64,000 nt of DNA from Streptomyces sp. WP-1 (GTDB lineage: Bacteria > Actinomycetota > Actinomycetes > Streptomycetales > Streptomycetaceae), in NCBI RefSeq assembly GCF_030450125.1, contig NZ_CP123923.1, forward strand, positions 744,001-808,000, read 5' to 3'. Positions 50,060-58,609 of the stretch are shown piece after piece (position 1 is the stretch's first letter; the number at the start of each line of letters is the position of its first letter). The notes beneath the pieces were generated by a model. The model was not told the origin of the DNA. It saw nothing but the letters and a program-made list of their open reading frames with translations, and did no database searches. The position numbers and the translations under genes were made by a program.

Positions 50060-51937
50060 CTACGGCTCCTCCCCCGGTGCCTGCGTCGCGGGCAGCCGGA
50101 GGGTGAAGACCGCGCCCTCGCCGTGCTCGCTGGTGGCATGCGCCGTGCCCCCGTGGGCCGTGAGCAGCTGGCGGACGATCGGGAGTCCGAGGCCGCTGCC
50201 CCCGGTGCGGCGGCTGCGGGACTTCTCGGCGCGCCAGAACCGTTCGAAGACATGCGGCAGATCCTCGGCGGCGATGCCGGCGCCGGTGTCGGCGACGGTG
50301 AGCACGGCGTCGGTGTCGTCCCGGCGGGCCGTCAGGGTGACCGTGCCGTCGGCCGGGGTGTGCCGCAGCGCGTTGGAGACGAGGTTGCCGAGCACCTGCC
50401 GCATCCGCACCGGGTCGGCGTCCAGCCAGACCGCCGGGTCGGCCTCGGTCAGCAGCGCGACCCCGGCCGCGTCGGCGGCCACCCGGTGGGCCGCGGCGAC
50501 CTGATCGAGCAGCTCGCCCGCGGCCAGCGGTTCGCGGTGCAGGCGCAGGGTGCCCGCGTCGGCGGCGGCCAGGTCCTGGAGGTCGTCGATGATCCGCTGG
50601 AGGACGAGCGCCTCCTCGTGCAGCGAGTCCAGCAGGCCCGGATCCGGCTCGACGACGCCGTCGCGCATCACCTCCAGCCAGCCGCGGATATTGGTGAGCG
50701 GGCTGCGCAGTTCGTGCGCGATGTCGCTGACCATGGCCTTGCGCTGGGCCTCCAGGCGTGCACGGCGCTCGGTGAGTTCGTTGAACGCCTCCGCGAGGAT
50801 GCCGGTCTCGTCCCGCGTGGTCACCGGCACCCTGACATGCTGCTCGGGCGGCGCCTGCGCGGCCTCGGTCAGCGCGCGCAGCGGCCGTACCAGCCGGATG
50901 GCGACGGCGGCGGTCACCGCGACGGTGACGGCGAGGACCAGCCCGGCCGCGGAGACCACCTTGGACTTGTTCGCCGGTGAGATGTCGAAGCGGGACGGGT
51001 TCTGGTCGCCGATGCCGAGGAAGAGGTCGGCGGCCGGGGCGACATAGGGCTCCAGCTGGGCGCGGCGCGCGCCGAGCACACAGCTCTGGGCCGAGCGGAC
51101 GGTCGCCTCCTTGTCCTTGCCCCCGACCTTGGCGAGCAGCGGGCCACCGCCGAAGTGGTCCTCGGCCTGCGGGTCGAAGGCGAGGAACAGCGGGCCGCCG
51201 CCGACGTCCAGACCCGCCTGCCGCAGACAGGGGCGGGCGAGCCCGGACAGTGTGTCCAGGGCCCGGGTCTCGGTGGGCGTGGGGGCGTCGAACCCGTCGG
51301 CCCCGCACGCCGCCACGCCGTAGCGGGACGGGTCGGAGCCGTCGCCGCCGGTGAGCACGGGGCGCCCGCTGGGCGTGTGCCGCACGGTGGTCCGCAGGCC
51401 GTAGCGGGCGTAGCACTGCCTGTCCCGGGTGGCCAGCGACTCCAGCGCGGCGCGTTCCTTCGCGGGCAGCCGGTAGGGGCCGACGGCGCGCGGGTCGATG
51501 CCGCTGAGCTGGGCGCCGGTCTCGCTGTAGGTGTCGGTGCGCAGCGGGTCGACGCTCGCGGCCGGGCGGGGCGGCAGCGGGGTGCCGCGCGGCGCGGAGT
51601 CGGCGACGAGGGTGCGGTCGGGGGTGGTGAGCGCGATCCGCCGGCCGGTCCGCGCGGCCAGGTCGCGCACGGAGCGCTGGACGCCGGACCAGTCGGAGTG
51701 GGTGGCCGCGTACCCGCTGAGCTGGGCGAGGATGCTGTTGTCGGCGGCGAGGTCCTGGCCCTGCTCCTCCTTGAGGGCGCTGGTGGTGGTGGTCACCGCG
51801 AGCCAGGCGGTGGCCGCCACCGAGCAGACGGCGATCAGGGCGGAGACGGACAGCAGCCGGACCAGCAGCCGCTTGCGCAGCGGTATCCGGCGCCGGGCGC
51901 CCCGGCCCCGGCTCCCCCGCTCCGGCCGGGTCTTCAC
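50060..51937 (-). CDS. two-component sensor histidine kinase
   Basis: GTG 51937 overlaps the response regulator stop as GTGA. The 625-residue protein has an Arg-rich start, a first transmembrane helix (about 23-48), an extracellular sensor of about 290 residues with four or more Cys (for example RDRQCYARYG, VAACGADG and RPCLRQAG), a second helix (about 343-365), HAMP, HisKA with DIAHELRSPLTNI, and HATPase with GNLVSNALRHT, DTGAGI and GSGLGLPIV. The large Cys-rich outer domain suggests extracellular or disulfide sensing. It acts with the regulator at 51934. Confidence 0.95.
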   Translation of the reverse strand: MKTRPERGSRGRGARRRIPLRKRLLVRLLSVSALIAVCSVAATAWLAVTTTTSALKEEQGQDLAADNSILAQLSGYAATHSDWSGVQRSVRDLAARTGRRIALTTPDRTLVADSAPRGTPLPPRPAASVDPLRTDTYSETGAQLSGIDPRAVGPYRLPAKERAALESLATRDRQCYARYGLRTTVRHTPSGRPVLTGGDGSDPSRYGVAACGADGFDAPTPTETRALDTLSGLARPCLRQAGLDVGGGPLFLAFDPQAEDHFGGGPLLAKVGGKDKEATVRSAQSCVLGARRAQLEPYVAPAADLFLGIGDQNPSRFDISPANKSKVVSAAGLVLAVTVAVTAAVAIRLVRPLRALTEAAQAPPEQHVRVPVTTRDETGILAEAFNELTERRARLEAQRKAMVSDIAHELRSPLTNIRGWLEVMRDGVVEPDPGLLDSLHEEALVLQRIIDDLQDLAAADAGTLRLHREPLAAGELLDQVAAAHRVAADAAGVALLTEADPAVWLDADPVRMRQVLGNLVSNALRHTPADGTVTLTARRDDTDAVLTVADTGAGIAAEDLPHVFERFWRAEKSRSRRTGGSGLGLPIVRQLLTAHGGTAHATSEHGEGAVFTLRLPATQAPGEEP

Positions 51938-52638
51938 AGCCGGCCGCTGAGCTTGTAGCCGACGCCGAACACGGTGAGCAGCCGTACCGGACGCCGGGAG
52001 TCGGCCTCTATCTTGCGGCGCAGGTTCATGATGTGGACGTCCACGGCCCGTTCGGTGGAGGACCGGTCGAACCCCCGCGTGCACTGGAGGAGTTGGCGCC
52101 GGGTGAACACCCGCTCCGGCTCGGCCGCCATCGCCAGCAGGATCTGGAACTCGGCCGGGGTGACGTCCACCGGCACGCCGTCGCAGCGCACTTCGTGCCG
52201 TACCGGGTCGACGCTGAGCCCGGCGGCCCGCACCGCCGGGTCCTCGCCGCGCGCGCCGGGGCCCCGGCCGCTGCGCCGCAGCACCGTGCGGATGCGGGCC
52301 ATCAGCTCGCGCGGGCTGTACGGCTTGGTGAGGTAGTCGTCGGCGCCCAGTTCGAGGCCGAGCAGCAGATCGTCCTCGGCGGAGCGGGCGGTGAGCATCA
52401 CCACGGGGACGTCCAGCTCACCGTCGTCGCCGCGCAGTCCGCGGCAGACGCCGAAGCCGTCCAGGACCGGCAGCATCAGGTCGAGGACGAGGAGGTCGGG
52501 CCGCAGCCGGCGGGCCGTGTCCAGGGCGGCCGCGCCGTCGTGCACCACCGTCGCGGTATGTCCGTCGGCCAGCAGGGAGCGGCGGATCAGTTCGGCCTGC
52601 TTCTCGTCGTCCTCGGCGACCAGCACATGTGCGCACAC
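51934..52638 (-). CDS. OmpR/PhoB-type response regulator
   Basis: From GTG 52638 the product has 234 residues. The receiver contains AEDDEKQ, the phospho-acceptor Asp in LLVLDLMLPVLDG, Thr in MLTARS and Lys in DDYLTKPYSPREL. The C-terminal winged helix ends VDVHIMNLRRKIEADSRRPV and LLTVFGVGYKLSG. It partners the downstream kinase through a 4-bp overlap. The L,D-transpeptidase-like gene follows upstream in the same direction, separated by 20 bp, so envelope control is possible. Confidence 0.94.
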   Translation of the reverse strand: MCAHVLVAEDDEKQAELIRRSLLADGHTATVVHDGAAALDTARRLRPDLLVLDLMLPVLDGFGVCRGLRGDDGELDVPVVMLTARSAEDDLLLGLELGADDYLTKPYSPRELMARIRTVLRRSGRGPGARGEDPAVRAAGLSVDPVRHEVRCDGVPVDVTPAEFQILLAMAAEPERVFTRRQLLQCTRGFDRSSTERAVDVHIMNLRRKIEADSRRPVRLLTVFGVGYKLSGRL

Positions 52639-52658
52639 AATTGCGGATCCTAAGCGGC

Positions 52659-53393
52659 TCAGACCGCGAGCCAGTCGGCGTACCCCATCGCGACGACCGG
52701 GTGCCGGGCCGGGTCGAGCGTGCGCAGCAGGTCCTTCATGTGCGCCTTGGCGACGCTGACGCAGCCGTGGGTGGGGCCGCCGTGGTCGACGTGCAGCCAG
52801 ACCCCGCCACCGCGCTCGGCGCCGAGCGGGCGGGTCCAGTCCAGCGGGGAGGTGCCGGGCTTGCGGTTGTAATTTATGGCGATGACGTAGTCGAACGAGC
52901 CGTCCAGGGGTTCGCCCTCGAAGCCGGTGCCGGGCGAGTGGAATCCGGCGGACTCGTGGTACGGCAGTCTGCTGCCGGGGTCGGGCAGCAGTCCCCCGGC
53001 GTCGGACAGGGTGTACACACCGAGCGGGGAGCGCAGGTCGCCCAGCATGTGGTGGGCGCTCCAGCCCTTCAGCGCGTTGTGCGCGGGCCAACTCGGGCCC
53101 GCCTGCCAGCCGTCGGCGGTGCGCTGGTGCAGGACGACCGTGCACTGCGGGGAGTTCGGGCCGCGCCCGGTGGCGACGACGGCCTGGGTGCACTGCCCCG
53201 GTATCGCCGCCGTCCGGGTGGGGCCGAGCCCGGGTATGCCGTGGGGGGCCTGTTCGGCCTGCGAGGTGGTGCCGGTGGCGGGCGCGGGCCGGGTGGGCCG
53301 CGCCCGGTGCCCGGCCTCCCCGCCGCTCCCGCCGCAGCCGGTGAGCAGCAGCGGGGAGGCGAGGAGGGGAAGAGCGGTTCTGCGGTTGATCAT
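52659..53393 (-). CDS. YkuD-like L,D-transpeptidase lipoprotein
   Basis: The 244-residue protein begins with a lipobox signal (LPLLASPLLLTGCGGSG), so Cys19 would be lipidated. The conserved catalytic region is LHVDHGGPTHGCVSVAKAHM, which contains the Cys and His of the YkuD L,D-transpeptidase family; SPLGVYTLSDAGG is a typical start of the domain. It would act on peptidoglycan outside the membrane. It stands just before the response regulator gene in the same direction and may be co-transcribed with it. Confidence 0.9.
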   Translation of the reverse strand: MINRRTALPLLASPLLLTGCGGSGGEAGHRARPTRPAPATGTTSQAEQAPHGIPGLGPTRTAAIPGQCTQAVVATGRGPNSPQCTVVLHQRTADGWQAGPSWPAHNALKGWSAHHMLGDLRSPLGVYTLSDAGGLLPDPGSRLPYHESAGFHSPGTGFEGEPLDGSFDYVIAINYNRKPGTSPLDWTRPLGAERGGGVWLHVDHGGPTHGCVSVAKAHMKDLLRTLDPARHPVVAMGYADWLAV

Positions 53394-53435
53394 GCTGTCG
53401 AGCTTCGCCGACAGTTATGTGGAATTGGTAAGAAC

Positions 53436-54857
53436 TCAGGCCTTGTTCGGCTTGCCCTTCGTGAACAGCCAGGTGTGGAAGAGGGAGTCCAGCGGCTTTC
53501 CGGACTTCTGCTCGGCGAGCCGGACGAACTGCGCGGTGGTGCCGTGTCCGCCCCGGTGCTCGGCGGCCCAGGCGCGCAGGATCGCGAGGAACGTCCGGTC
53601 GCCGACCGCCTTGCGCAGCTCGTGCAGGGCCATCGCGCCGCGGTCGTAGACGGGCGTGCCGAAGATGTTCTCGCCGCTGCCCGGGGCGCCGGCCGGGTAG
53701 GCCCACAGCTCGTTGCCCGCGGGGCGGGCGTACAGCTCGTCGAAGGTCTTCTGGGCGCTCGCGCCGCCGTGCTGCTCGGAGTAGAGCCACTCGGCGTAGG
53801 TCGCGAAGCCCTCGTTGAGCCAGATGTCCTTCCAGGAGGTCAGGGACACCGAGTCGCCGTACCACTGGTGGGCGCTCTCGTGCACGAGGGTGAGGATGTC
53901 GGGCGCGGAGTCGTAGAGCGGGCGGGTCTGCGTCTCCAGGGCGTAGCCGACCTTCGCGTGGTCCACGATGGCTCCGGCGGACGTGAACGGGTAGGGCCCG
54001 AACAGCTTGCTCTCCCACTCCAGGACCGAGGGCAGCTGCTTGAGCACCGGGGCCGCGGCCTTGGCCTCGCGGGGGTCGACGGCGTCGTAGACCCGGATGC
54101 CGTCGCGGGTGGTGTATTGCCTGACCTGGAAGGTGCCGATGGTGGCGGTGGCGAGGTAGGCGGCCATGGGCTGGGTCTCGCGCCAGCGGAAGGTGGTCCG
54201 GTCCTTGGCGGTGCGCTGTCCGAGCAGGTCCCCGTTGGCGACGGCGGTGCGGCCCTTGGGCACGGTGATCGTGAAGTCGTACGACGACTTGTCCTTGGGG
54301 TGGGCGTTCGCCGGGAACCAGGTCATGGCGCCCTGCGGCTCGCTCGCGACGAACGCCCCGTCGTCGGTGGGGATCCAGCCGTCCGCCGAGCCGTCGGGGT
54401 CGGTGACCGGCTCGGGCGTGCCGTGGTAGGTGACGGTGACCTTGAAGTCCTGGCCCGCGCGCAGGGCGTGGCGCGGGGTGACGACGAGTTCCTGACCGGA
54501 GCGCTTGACGCCCGCGGCGGTGCGGTCGACCTCGACGCCGCCGACCGTCAGCCCCTTGAGGTCGAGGTCGAAGCGGGTGAGCGGCTGGGTGGCGCGGGCG
54601 GTGAGGACCGCGGTGCCGTCCAGGCGGCCGTCGCTCTGGTAGCGCAGCGTCAGGTCGTAGTGCCGCACGTGGTACCCGCCGTTGCCGCTGAGCGGGAAGT
54701 AGGGGTCGCCCGCGCCGGCCGCGCCGGTGGTGCCCGTGCCGGCCGGTCCGGCGGCACCGACGAGTGCGGCCACGGCGACGGGCACGGTGGCGAGCACCGC
54801 CCTGCGGCCGAGGACCGTGGTACGACGGCGTGCGGGCTGTCTGCGGGGTGACGTCAC
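53436..54857 (-). CDS. secreted M1-family metallopeptidase
   Basis: GTG 54857 follows GAGGAG. The 473-residue protein has a Tat-like signal peptide (RRQPARRRTTVLGRRAVLA, then hydrophobic stretch). The M1 catalytic domain carries the zinc motif HESAHQWYG and, 19 residues on, NEGFATYAEWL. The usual GAMEN exopeptidase motif is not seen in its normal form (VDHAKVGYALETQ replaces it), so true aminopeptidase specificity is uncertain. At 473 residues it lacks the large C-terminal domain of PepN. Confidence 0.92.
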   Translation of the reverse strand: MTSPRRQPARRRTTVLGRRAVLATVPVAVAALVGAAGPAGTGTTGAAGAGDPYFPLSGNGGYHVRHYDLTLRYQSDGRLDGTAVLTARATQPLTRFDLDLKGLTVGGVEVDRTAAGVKRSGQELVVTPRHALRAGQDFKVTVTYHGTPEPVTDPDGSADGWIPTDDGAFVASEPQGAMTWFPANAHPKDKSSYDFTITVPKGRTAVANGDLLGQRTAKDRTTFRWRETQPMAAYLATATIGTFQVRQYTTRDGIRVYDAVDPREAKAAAPVLKQLPSVLEWESKLFGPYPFTSAGAIVDHAKVGYALETQTRPLYDSAPDILTLVHESAHQWYGDSVSLTSWKDIWLNEGFATYAEWLYSEQHGGASAQKTFDELYARPAGNELWAYPAGAPGSGENIFGTPVYDRGAMALHELRKAVGDRTFLAILRAWAAEHRGGHGTTAQFVRLAEQKSGKPLDSLFHTWLFTKGKPNKA

Positions 54858-55064
54858 GTGCGCTCCTCAAAAGGTGTTCGACTGGCCCACAGACTAGAGG
54901 CGCCGGTGTCTCCGGGTCTCCGGTTTCCTTCTGGCCGTCCGGTGGCGAGATCGCTGCTCGGCGGGGGTGGGACCGGACGAGGGCCGGGTCGCCGACCGGC
55001 GCCCCCGGGGCCCGCGCAGTACGCTCGCCGAAGGTGGCCGCCGTCATGGGGGGAGGGCCCGATC

Positions 55065-55412
55065 GTGAGCGTACGTGTGCGCCGGATCTAGGATCCGCCC
55101 GAGCCCGATGACGGGCTGCGGGTGCTGGTCGACCGGCTGTGGCCGCGGGGGGTGACCAAGGAGGCCGCGCACCTGGACGAGTGGCCCAAGGGGCTCACCC
55201 CGTCGGCGAAGCTGCGCACCTGGTTCCACAGCGGGGGGTCGTACGAGGGGTTCCGTGCCCTGTACGAGGCGGAGCCGGCCGCCCCCGAGGCCGCCGAACT
55301 GCTCGACGGCCTGCGGGAGTCGGTCCGCGAGGGCCCGGTGACGCTGCTGACGGCGAGGAAGCTGCCGGAGCGCGGCCGCGCCCAGGTGCTCCTGGAGTTG
55401 CTCGGAGGCTGA
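55065..55412 (+). pseudogene. DUF488 gene interrupted by an in-frame amber codon
   Basis: GTG 55065 reads SVRVRRI, then TAG at 55089-55091, then continues in the same frame as DPPEPDDGLRVLVDRLWPRG to the end at 55412. In DUF488 relatives the interrupted position is usually Tyr (TAC or TAT), so a single base change explains the stop. The remainder (AAHLDEWPKGLTPSAKLRTW and RESVREGPVTLLTARK) is intact and unshifted. Restart at GTG 55122 could give a 96-residue protein without the first strand. It is either a recent nonsense allele or a sequencing error. Confidence 0.78.
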
Positions 55413-55414
55413 GG

Positions 55415-57088
55415 TCAGCCGGTGTGCCGGGCCGCGTGCCGGCCCGCGGCGCGGCCCGAGAAGAGGCAGCCGCCGAGGAAGGTGCCCTCCAGGGAGTTGT
55501 AGCCGTGCACCCCGCCGCCGCCGAACCCGGCCACCTCACCGGCCGCGTACAGCCCCTCGATCGGCGTCCCGTCGGCGCCGAGGGCGCGTGAGTCGAGGTC
55601 GGTCTGGATGCCGCCGAGCGTCTTGCGGGTCAGCACATGCATCCGTACCCCGATCAGGGGGCCCGCGGCCGGGTCCAGGAGACGGTGCGGCGCGGCCACC
55701 CGGCCGAGCCGGTCGCCGAGGTAGCGGCGGGCGTTGCGGATGCCCTGGACCTGGGAGTCCTTGCTGTACGGGTTGGCCATCTGGAGGTCGCGGGCCTCGA
55801 TCTGGCGGCGCACCCCGGCCGCGTCCAGCAGCGGCTGCCCGGCGAGGCCGTTCATCTTCTCGACCAGCCGCTCCAGGCTGTCCGCGGTGACGAAGTCGGC
55901 GCCCTTGTCGAGGAACGCCTGCACCGGGGCGGGCGCGCCCTTGCCGACGAGCCGGTTGCGCACCACCGCCCTGCGGTCCTTGGCGGTGATGTCGGGGTTC
56001 TGCTCGGAGCCGGAGAGCGCGAACTCCTTCTCGATGATCTTCCGGGTGAGGATGAACCAGGAGTGGTCGTAGCCCGCGATGTCCTCGGTGGTGCGCAGGT
56101 ACTTGAGCGTGTTGAGGGTGTCGTAGCCGGGCAGGCAGGGGTCGGGCAGGCGGCGGCCGAGGGCGTCCAGCCAGATGGCGGACGGGCCGGGCAGGATGCG
56201 GATGCCGTGGCCGGGCCAGATCGGGTCCCAGTTCCGCAGCCCCTCGGTGTAGTGCCACATCCGGTCCCGGTTGACCAGACGGACGCCCGCCGCCGCGCTG
56301 ATGTCGAGCATCCGGCCGTCCACATGGGCGGGGACGCCGGTGACCATCTCGGCGGGGGGTGTGCCGAGCCGCTCGGGCCAGTAGCGGCGCACGATGTCGT
56401 GGTCGGCGCCGATGCCGCCGGTGGTGACGACGACGGCCTGGGCGGTGAGTTCGAAGTCGCCGGCGCGCTCGCGGCTGGAGGCGACACCGCGCGGGGAGTC
56501 GTCGGGGGCCAGCACCGTGCCGCGCACCCCGCGGGCGGTGCCGTCCTCGATGACCAGGTCGTCCACCTGGTGGCGGTGGTGGAAGGTGAGCAGCCCGTCC
56601 CGGGCGGCCTGCCGGGCGTGATCGACGAAGGGCTCGACCACTCCGGTGCCGGTGCCCCAGGCGATGTGGAAGCGGGGCACGGAGTTGCCGTGCCCGTCGG
56701 CCCTGAGGTCGCCGCGCTCGGCCCAGCCGACGGTGGGCAGCAGTTCGATGCCGTGCCCCTGGAGCCAGGACCGCTTCTCGCCGGCCGCGAACTCCACGTA
56801 GGCGCGGGCCCAGCGCACCGCCCAGGAGTCCTCGTCCTCGATCCGGTCGAAGCGCGCGCTGCCGCGCCAGTCGCTCCAGGCCAGTTCGAAGGAGTCCTTG
56901 ATGCCGATCCGGCGCTGTTCGGGCGAGTTGACGAGGAAGAGGCCGCCGAAGGACCAGTACGCCTGGCCGCCGAGGTTGGCGGCGTTCTCCTGGTCGACCA
57001 GGGCCACCCGGCGTCCCCGGCTGGTGAGTTCGTGGGCCGCGACCAGACCGGCGAGGCCCGCTCCGACGACGATGACGTCCGCGTCCAT
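55415..57088 (-). CDS. FAD-binding dehydrogenase (fumarate reductase/KsdD-like)
   Basis: The 557-residue protein starts with the FAD Rossmann motif DVIVVGAGLAGLVAAHELTSRG and NLGGQAYWSFGGLF. The C-terminal flavin contact is GLYAAGEVAGFGGGGVHGYNSLEGTFLGGCLFSG. It belongs to the FAD-dependent dehydrogenase family containing 3-ketosteroid dehydrogenases and fumarate reductase flavoproteins. No signal or membrane segment is seen. It follows the TetR gene by 18 bp on the same strand, so it is the most likely target of that regulator. The substrate is unknown. Confidence 0.92.
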   Translation of the reverse strand: MDADVIVVGAGLAGLVAAHELTSRGRRVALVDQENAANLGGQAYWSFGGLFLVNSPEQRRIGIKDSFELAWSDWRGSARFDRIEDEDSWAVRWARAYVEFAAGEKRSWLQGHGIELLPTVGWAERGDLRADGHGNSVPRFHIAWGTGTGVVEPFVDHARQAARDGLLTFHHRHQVDDLVIEDGTARGVRGTVLAPDDSPRGVASSRERAGDFELTAQAVVVTTGGIGADHDIVRRYWPERLGTPPAEMVTGVPAHVDGRMLDISAAAGVRLVNRDRMWHYTEGLRNWDPIWPGHGIRILPGPSAIWLDALGRRLPDPCLPGYDTLNTLKYLRTTEDIAGYDHSWFILTRKIIEKEFALSGSEQNPDITAKDRRAVVRNRLVGKGAPAPVQAFLDKGADFVTADSLERLVEKMNGLAGQPLLDAAGVRRQIEARDLQMANPYSKDSQVQGIRNARRYLGDRLGRVAAPHRLLDPAAGPLIGVRMHVLTRKTLGGIQTDLDSRALGADGTPIEGLYAAGEVAGFGGGGVHGYNSLEGTFLGGCLFSGRAAGRHAARHTG

Positions 57089-57106
57089 GGCGTCGAGGTT
57101 CCTTCC

Positions 57107-57748
57107 TCAGTGCGTTGTCGAGGGGGCGGCCGGCGCGCCGCCGTCCGTGAGCAGCGCGGTGAGCAGCTGCTTGAGCCGGCTCCGCGCGTGCTCGACGTCC
57201 TTGTCCAGCAGCAGCTGGGTGGTGACGCCGTCGTAGGCCGCGACCACGGCGTGCGCGGCGCCGGCCGTGCCGCCGAGCACGGCGGGGAGTCCGGTGTGGC
57301 CCCGGGCCCGGAAGAGGCGGTCGGCGACGGCCTCCCGGAGCCGGGCGCGGTGGCCGAGCAGGACGCGGGCGACCTCCGGGTCGCGGGCCGCGTGCACCAG
57401 GAAGTCGGTCTTCACCAGCAGCCAGTCCACGTCGAGCAGCAGCACCTCGGTGACGCGGTCCACGGCGGCCGGTACGTCGAGGCCGGGGCCGTCCTCGGCG
57501 AGGGCGTCCGCGACCTGGCCGGCGATGAGGTCGGCGCGCTCCTGGTAGAGGGCGAAGAACAGCTCGTCCAGGGTGGCGAAGTTCGAGTAGAAGGCGCCCC
57601 GGCTGTACCCGGCCGCCTCGCAGACCTCCTCGATGGAGACCCGCCCGAACCCCTTGGCCGCGAACACCCCGAACGCGGCTCCGAGCAGCCGGGCCCGGGT
57701 CTCGGCCCGGCGCCGGGTGACGCGCTTGGCGGTCTCCCGCGTGACCAT
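57107..57748 (-). CDS. TetR-family transcriptional regulator
   Basis: The 213-residue protein has an N-terminal HTH (RRAETRARLLGAAFGVFAAK, VSIEEVCEAAGYSRGAFYSN, then FATLDELFFALYQE) and an all-helical ligand domain. It is the first gene of a two-gene unit with the FAD dehydrogenase. Two identical palindromes 16-48 bp upstream of its start are its probable operators, giving autorepression. They may also influence the divergent AlkB-like gene. Confidence 0.94.
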   Translation of the reverse strand: MVTRETAKRVTRRRAETRARLLGAAFGVFAAKGFGRVSIEEVCEAAGYSRGAFYSNFATLDELFFALYQERADLIAGQVADALAEDGPGLDVPAAVDRVTEVLLLDVDWLLVKTDFLVHAARDPEVARVLLGHRARLREAVADRLFRARGHTGLPAVLGGTAGAAHAVVAAYDGVTTQLLLDKDVEHARSRLKQLLTALLTDGGAPAAPSTTH

Positions 57749-57764
57749 GACGACACCTCCGTTC

Positions 57765-57797
57765 GATACACGAATGTATCGGATACACCGTTGTATC
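57765..57797. promoter_or_regulatory. twin perfect palindromic operators, GATACA-N4-TGTATC
   Basis: GATACACGAATGTATC (57765-57780) and GATACACCGTTGTATC (57782-57797) are two copies of one 16-bp element, 17 bp apart. They are the natural sites for the adjacent TetR protein and overlap the region where its promoter must be. The divergent AlkB-like gene starts 76 bp beyond. Confidence 0.85.
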
Positions 57798-57873
57798 GAA
57801 AGACCCCGGCGAGTCCGTCCGGGCCGGTGATCATATTGGAACGTATTTTCGAATAAGGAGTACGCTGGGCCGC

Positions 57874-58503
57874 ATGGCCACGCACCTCCAGGGCTCCCTG
57901 TTCGACCAGACCGACGAGCTGCGCCTGGGCCCCCTGCGCGGACTGCGCCGCACCGTGCTCGGCGCCGGCGCCTGGATCGACGTGCTGCCCGGCTGGCTGA
58001 CCGGCGCGGACGCCCTGTTCGAACGGCTCGCGGCGGAGGTCCCCTGGCGCGCCGAGCGGCGGAAGATGTACGACAACGTCGTCGCCGTACCCCGCCTCCT
58101 GGCCTTCTACGGCGCCGCGGACCCCCTCCCCCACCCCGTCCTGGACGAGGCCCGCGCCGCCCTGTCCCGGCACTACGCGAAGGAGCTGGGCGAGCCGTTC
58201 ACCACCGCCGGACTGTGCTACTACCGCGACGGCCGGGACAGCGTGGCCTGGCACGGCGACCGGATCGGAAAGGGCGCCCACGCGGACACCATGGTCGCGA
58301 TCCTCTCCGTGGGCGAGCCCCGCGATCTGCTGCTGCGCCCGGCCGGCGGGGGCGGACCGGCGGTACGGCGGCCGCTCGGGCACGGCGACCTGATCGTGAT
58401 GGGCGGCTCCTGCCAGCGCACCTGGGAGCACTGCGTGCCCAAGTCGGCGCGGGCGGCGGGGCCCCGGATCAGCGTGCAGTTCCGCCCGCACGGCGTGCGC
58501 TGA
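57874..58503 (+). CDS. AlkB-like 2-oxoglutarate/Fe(II) dioxygenase
   Basis: ATG 57874 opens 209 residues. The Fe site is visible as His and Asp in SVAWHGDRIGKGAHADT, with the later His in TWEHCVPK and Arg in ISVQFRP for 2-oxoglutarate. LCYYRDGRDSVAWHGD and YDNVVAVPRLLAFYG are characteristic of bacterial AlkB2/ALKBH-type repair dioxygenases. It probably removes alkyl groups from DNA or RNA bases by oxidation. It is divergent from the TetR gene, and the twin operators lie in the shared spacer. Confidence 0.9.
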   Translation: MATHLQGSLFDQTDELRLGPLRGLRRTVLGAGAWIDVLPGWLTGADALFERLAAEVPWRAERRKMYDNVVAVPRLLAFYGAADPLPHPVLDEARAALSRHYAKELGEPFTTAGLCYYRDGRDSVAWHGDRIGKGAHADTMVAILSVGEPRDLLLRPAGGGGPAVRRPLGHGDLIVMGGSCQRTWEHCVPKSARAAGPRISVQFRPHGVR

Positions 58504-58609
58504 GACAAGCCGGAACAACCGGACAACTCGCCGCCCCCTCGCGCCCCACGGCGGCGGATCTGGTTGGCTGTCCCCTCGAAGATCACTGGCACTCGGGCGC
58601 GGAGAAACC

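Noticed and set aside
52629..54851. 740-codon frame opposite the YkuD and M1 peptidase genes
   Set aside because: Crosses two real genes and their spacer; antisense artefact of high GC.
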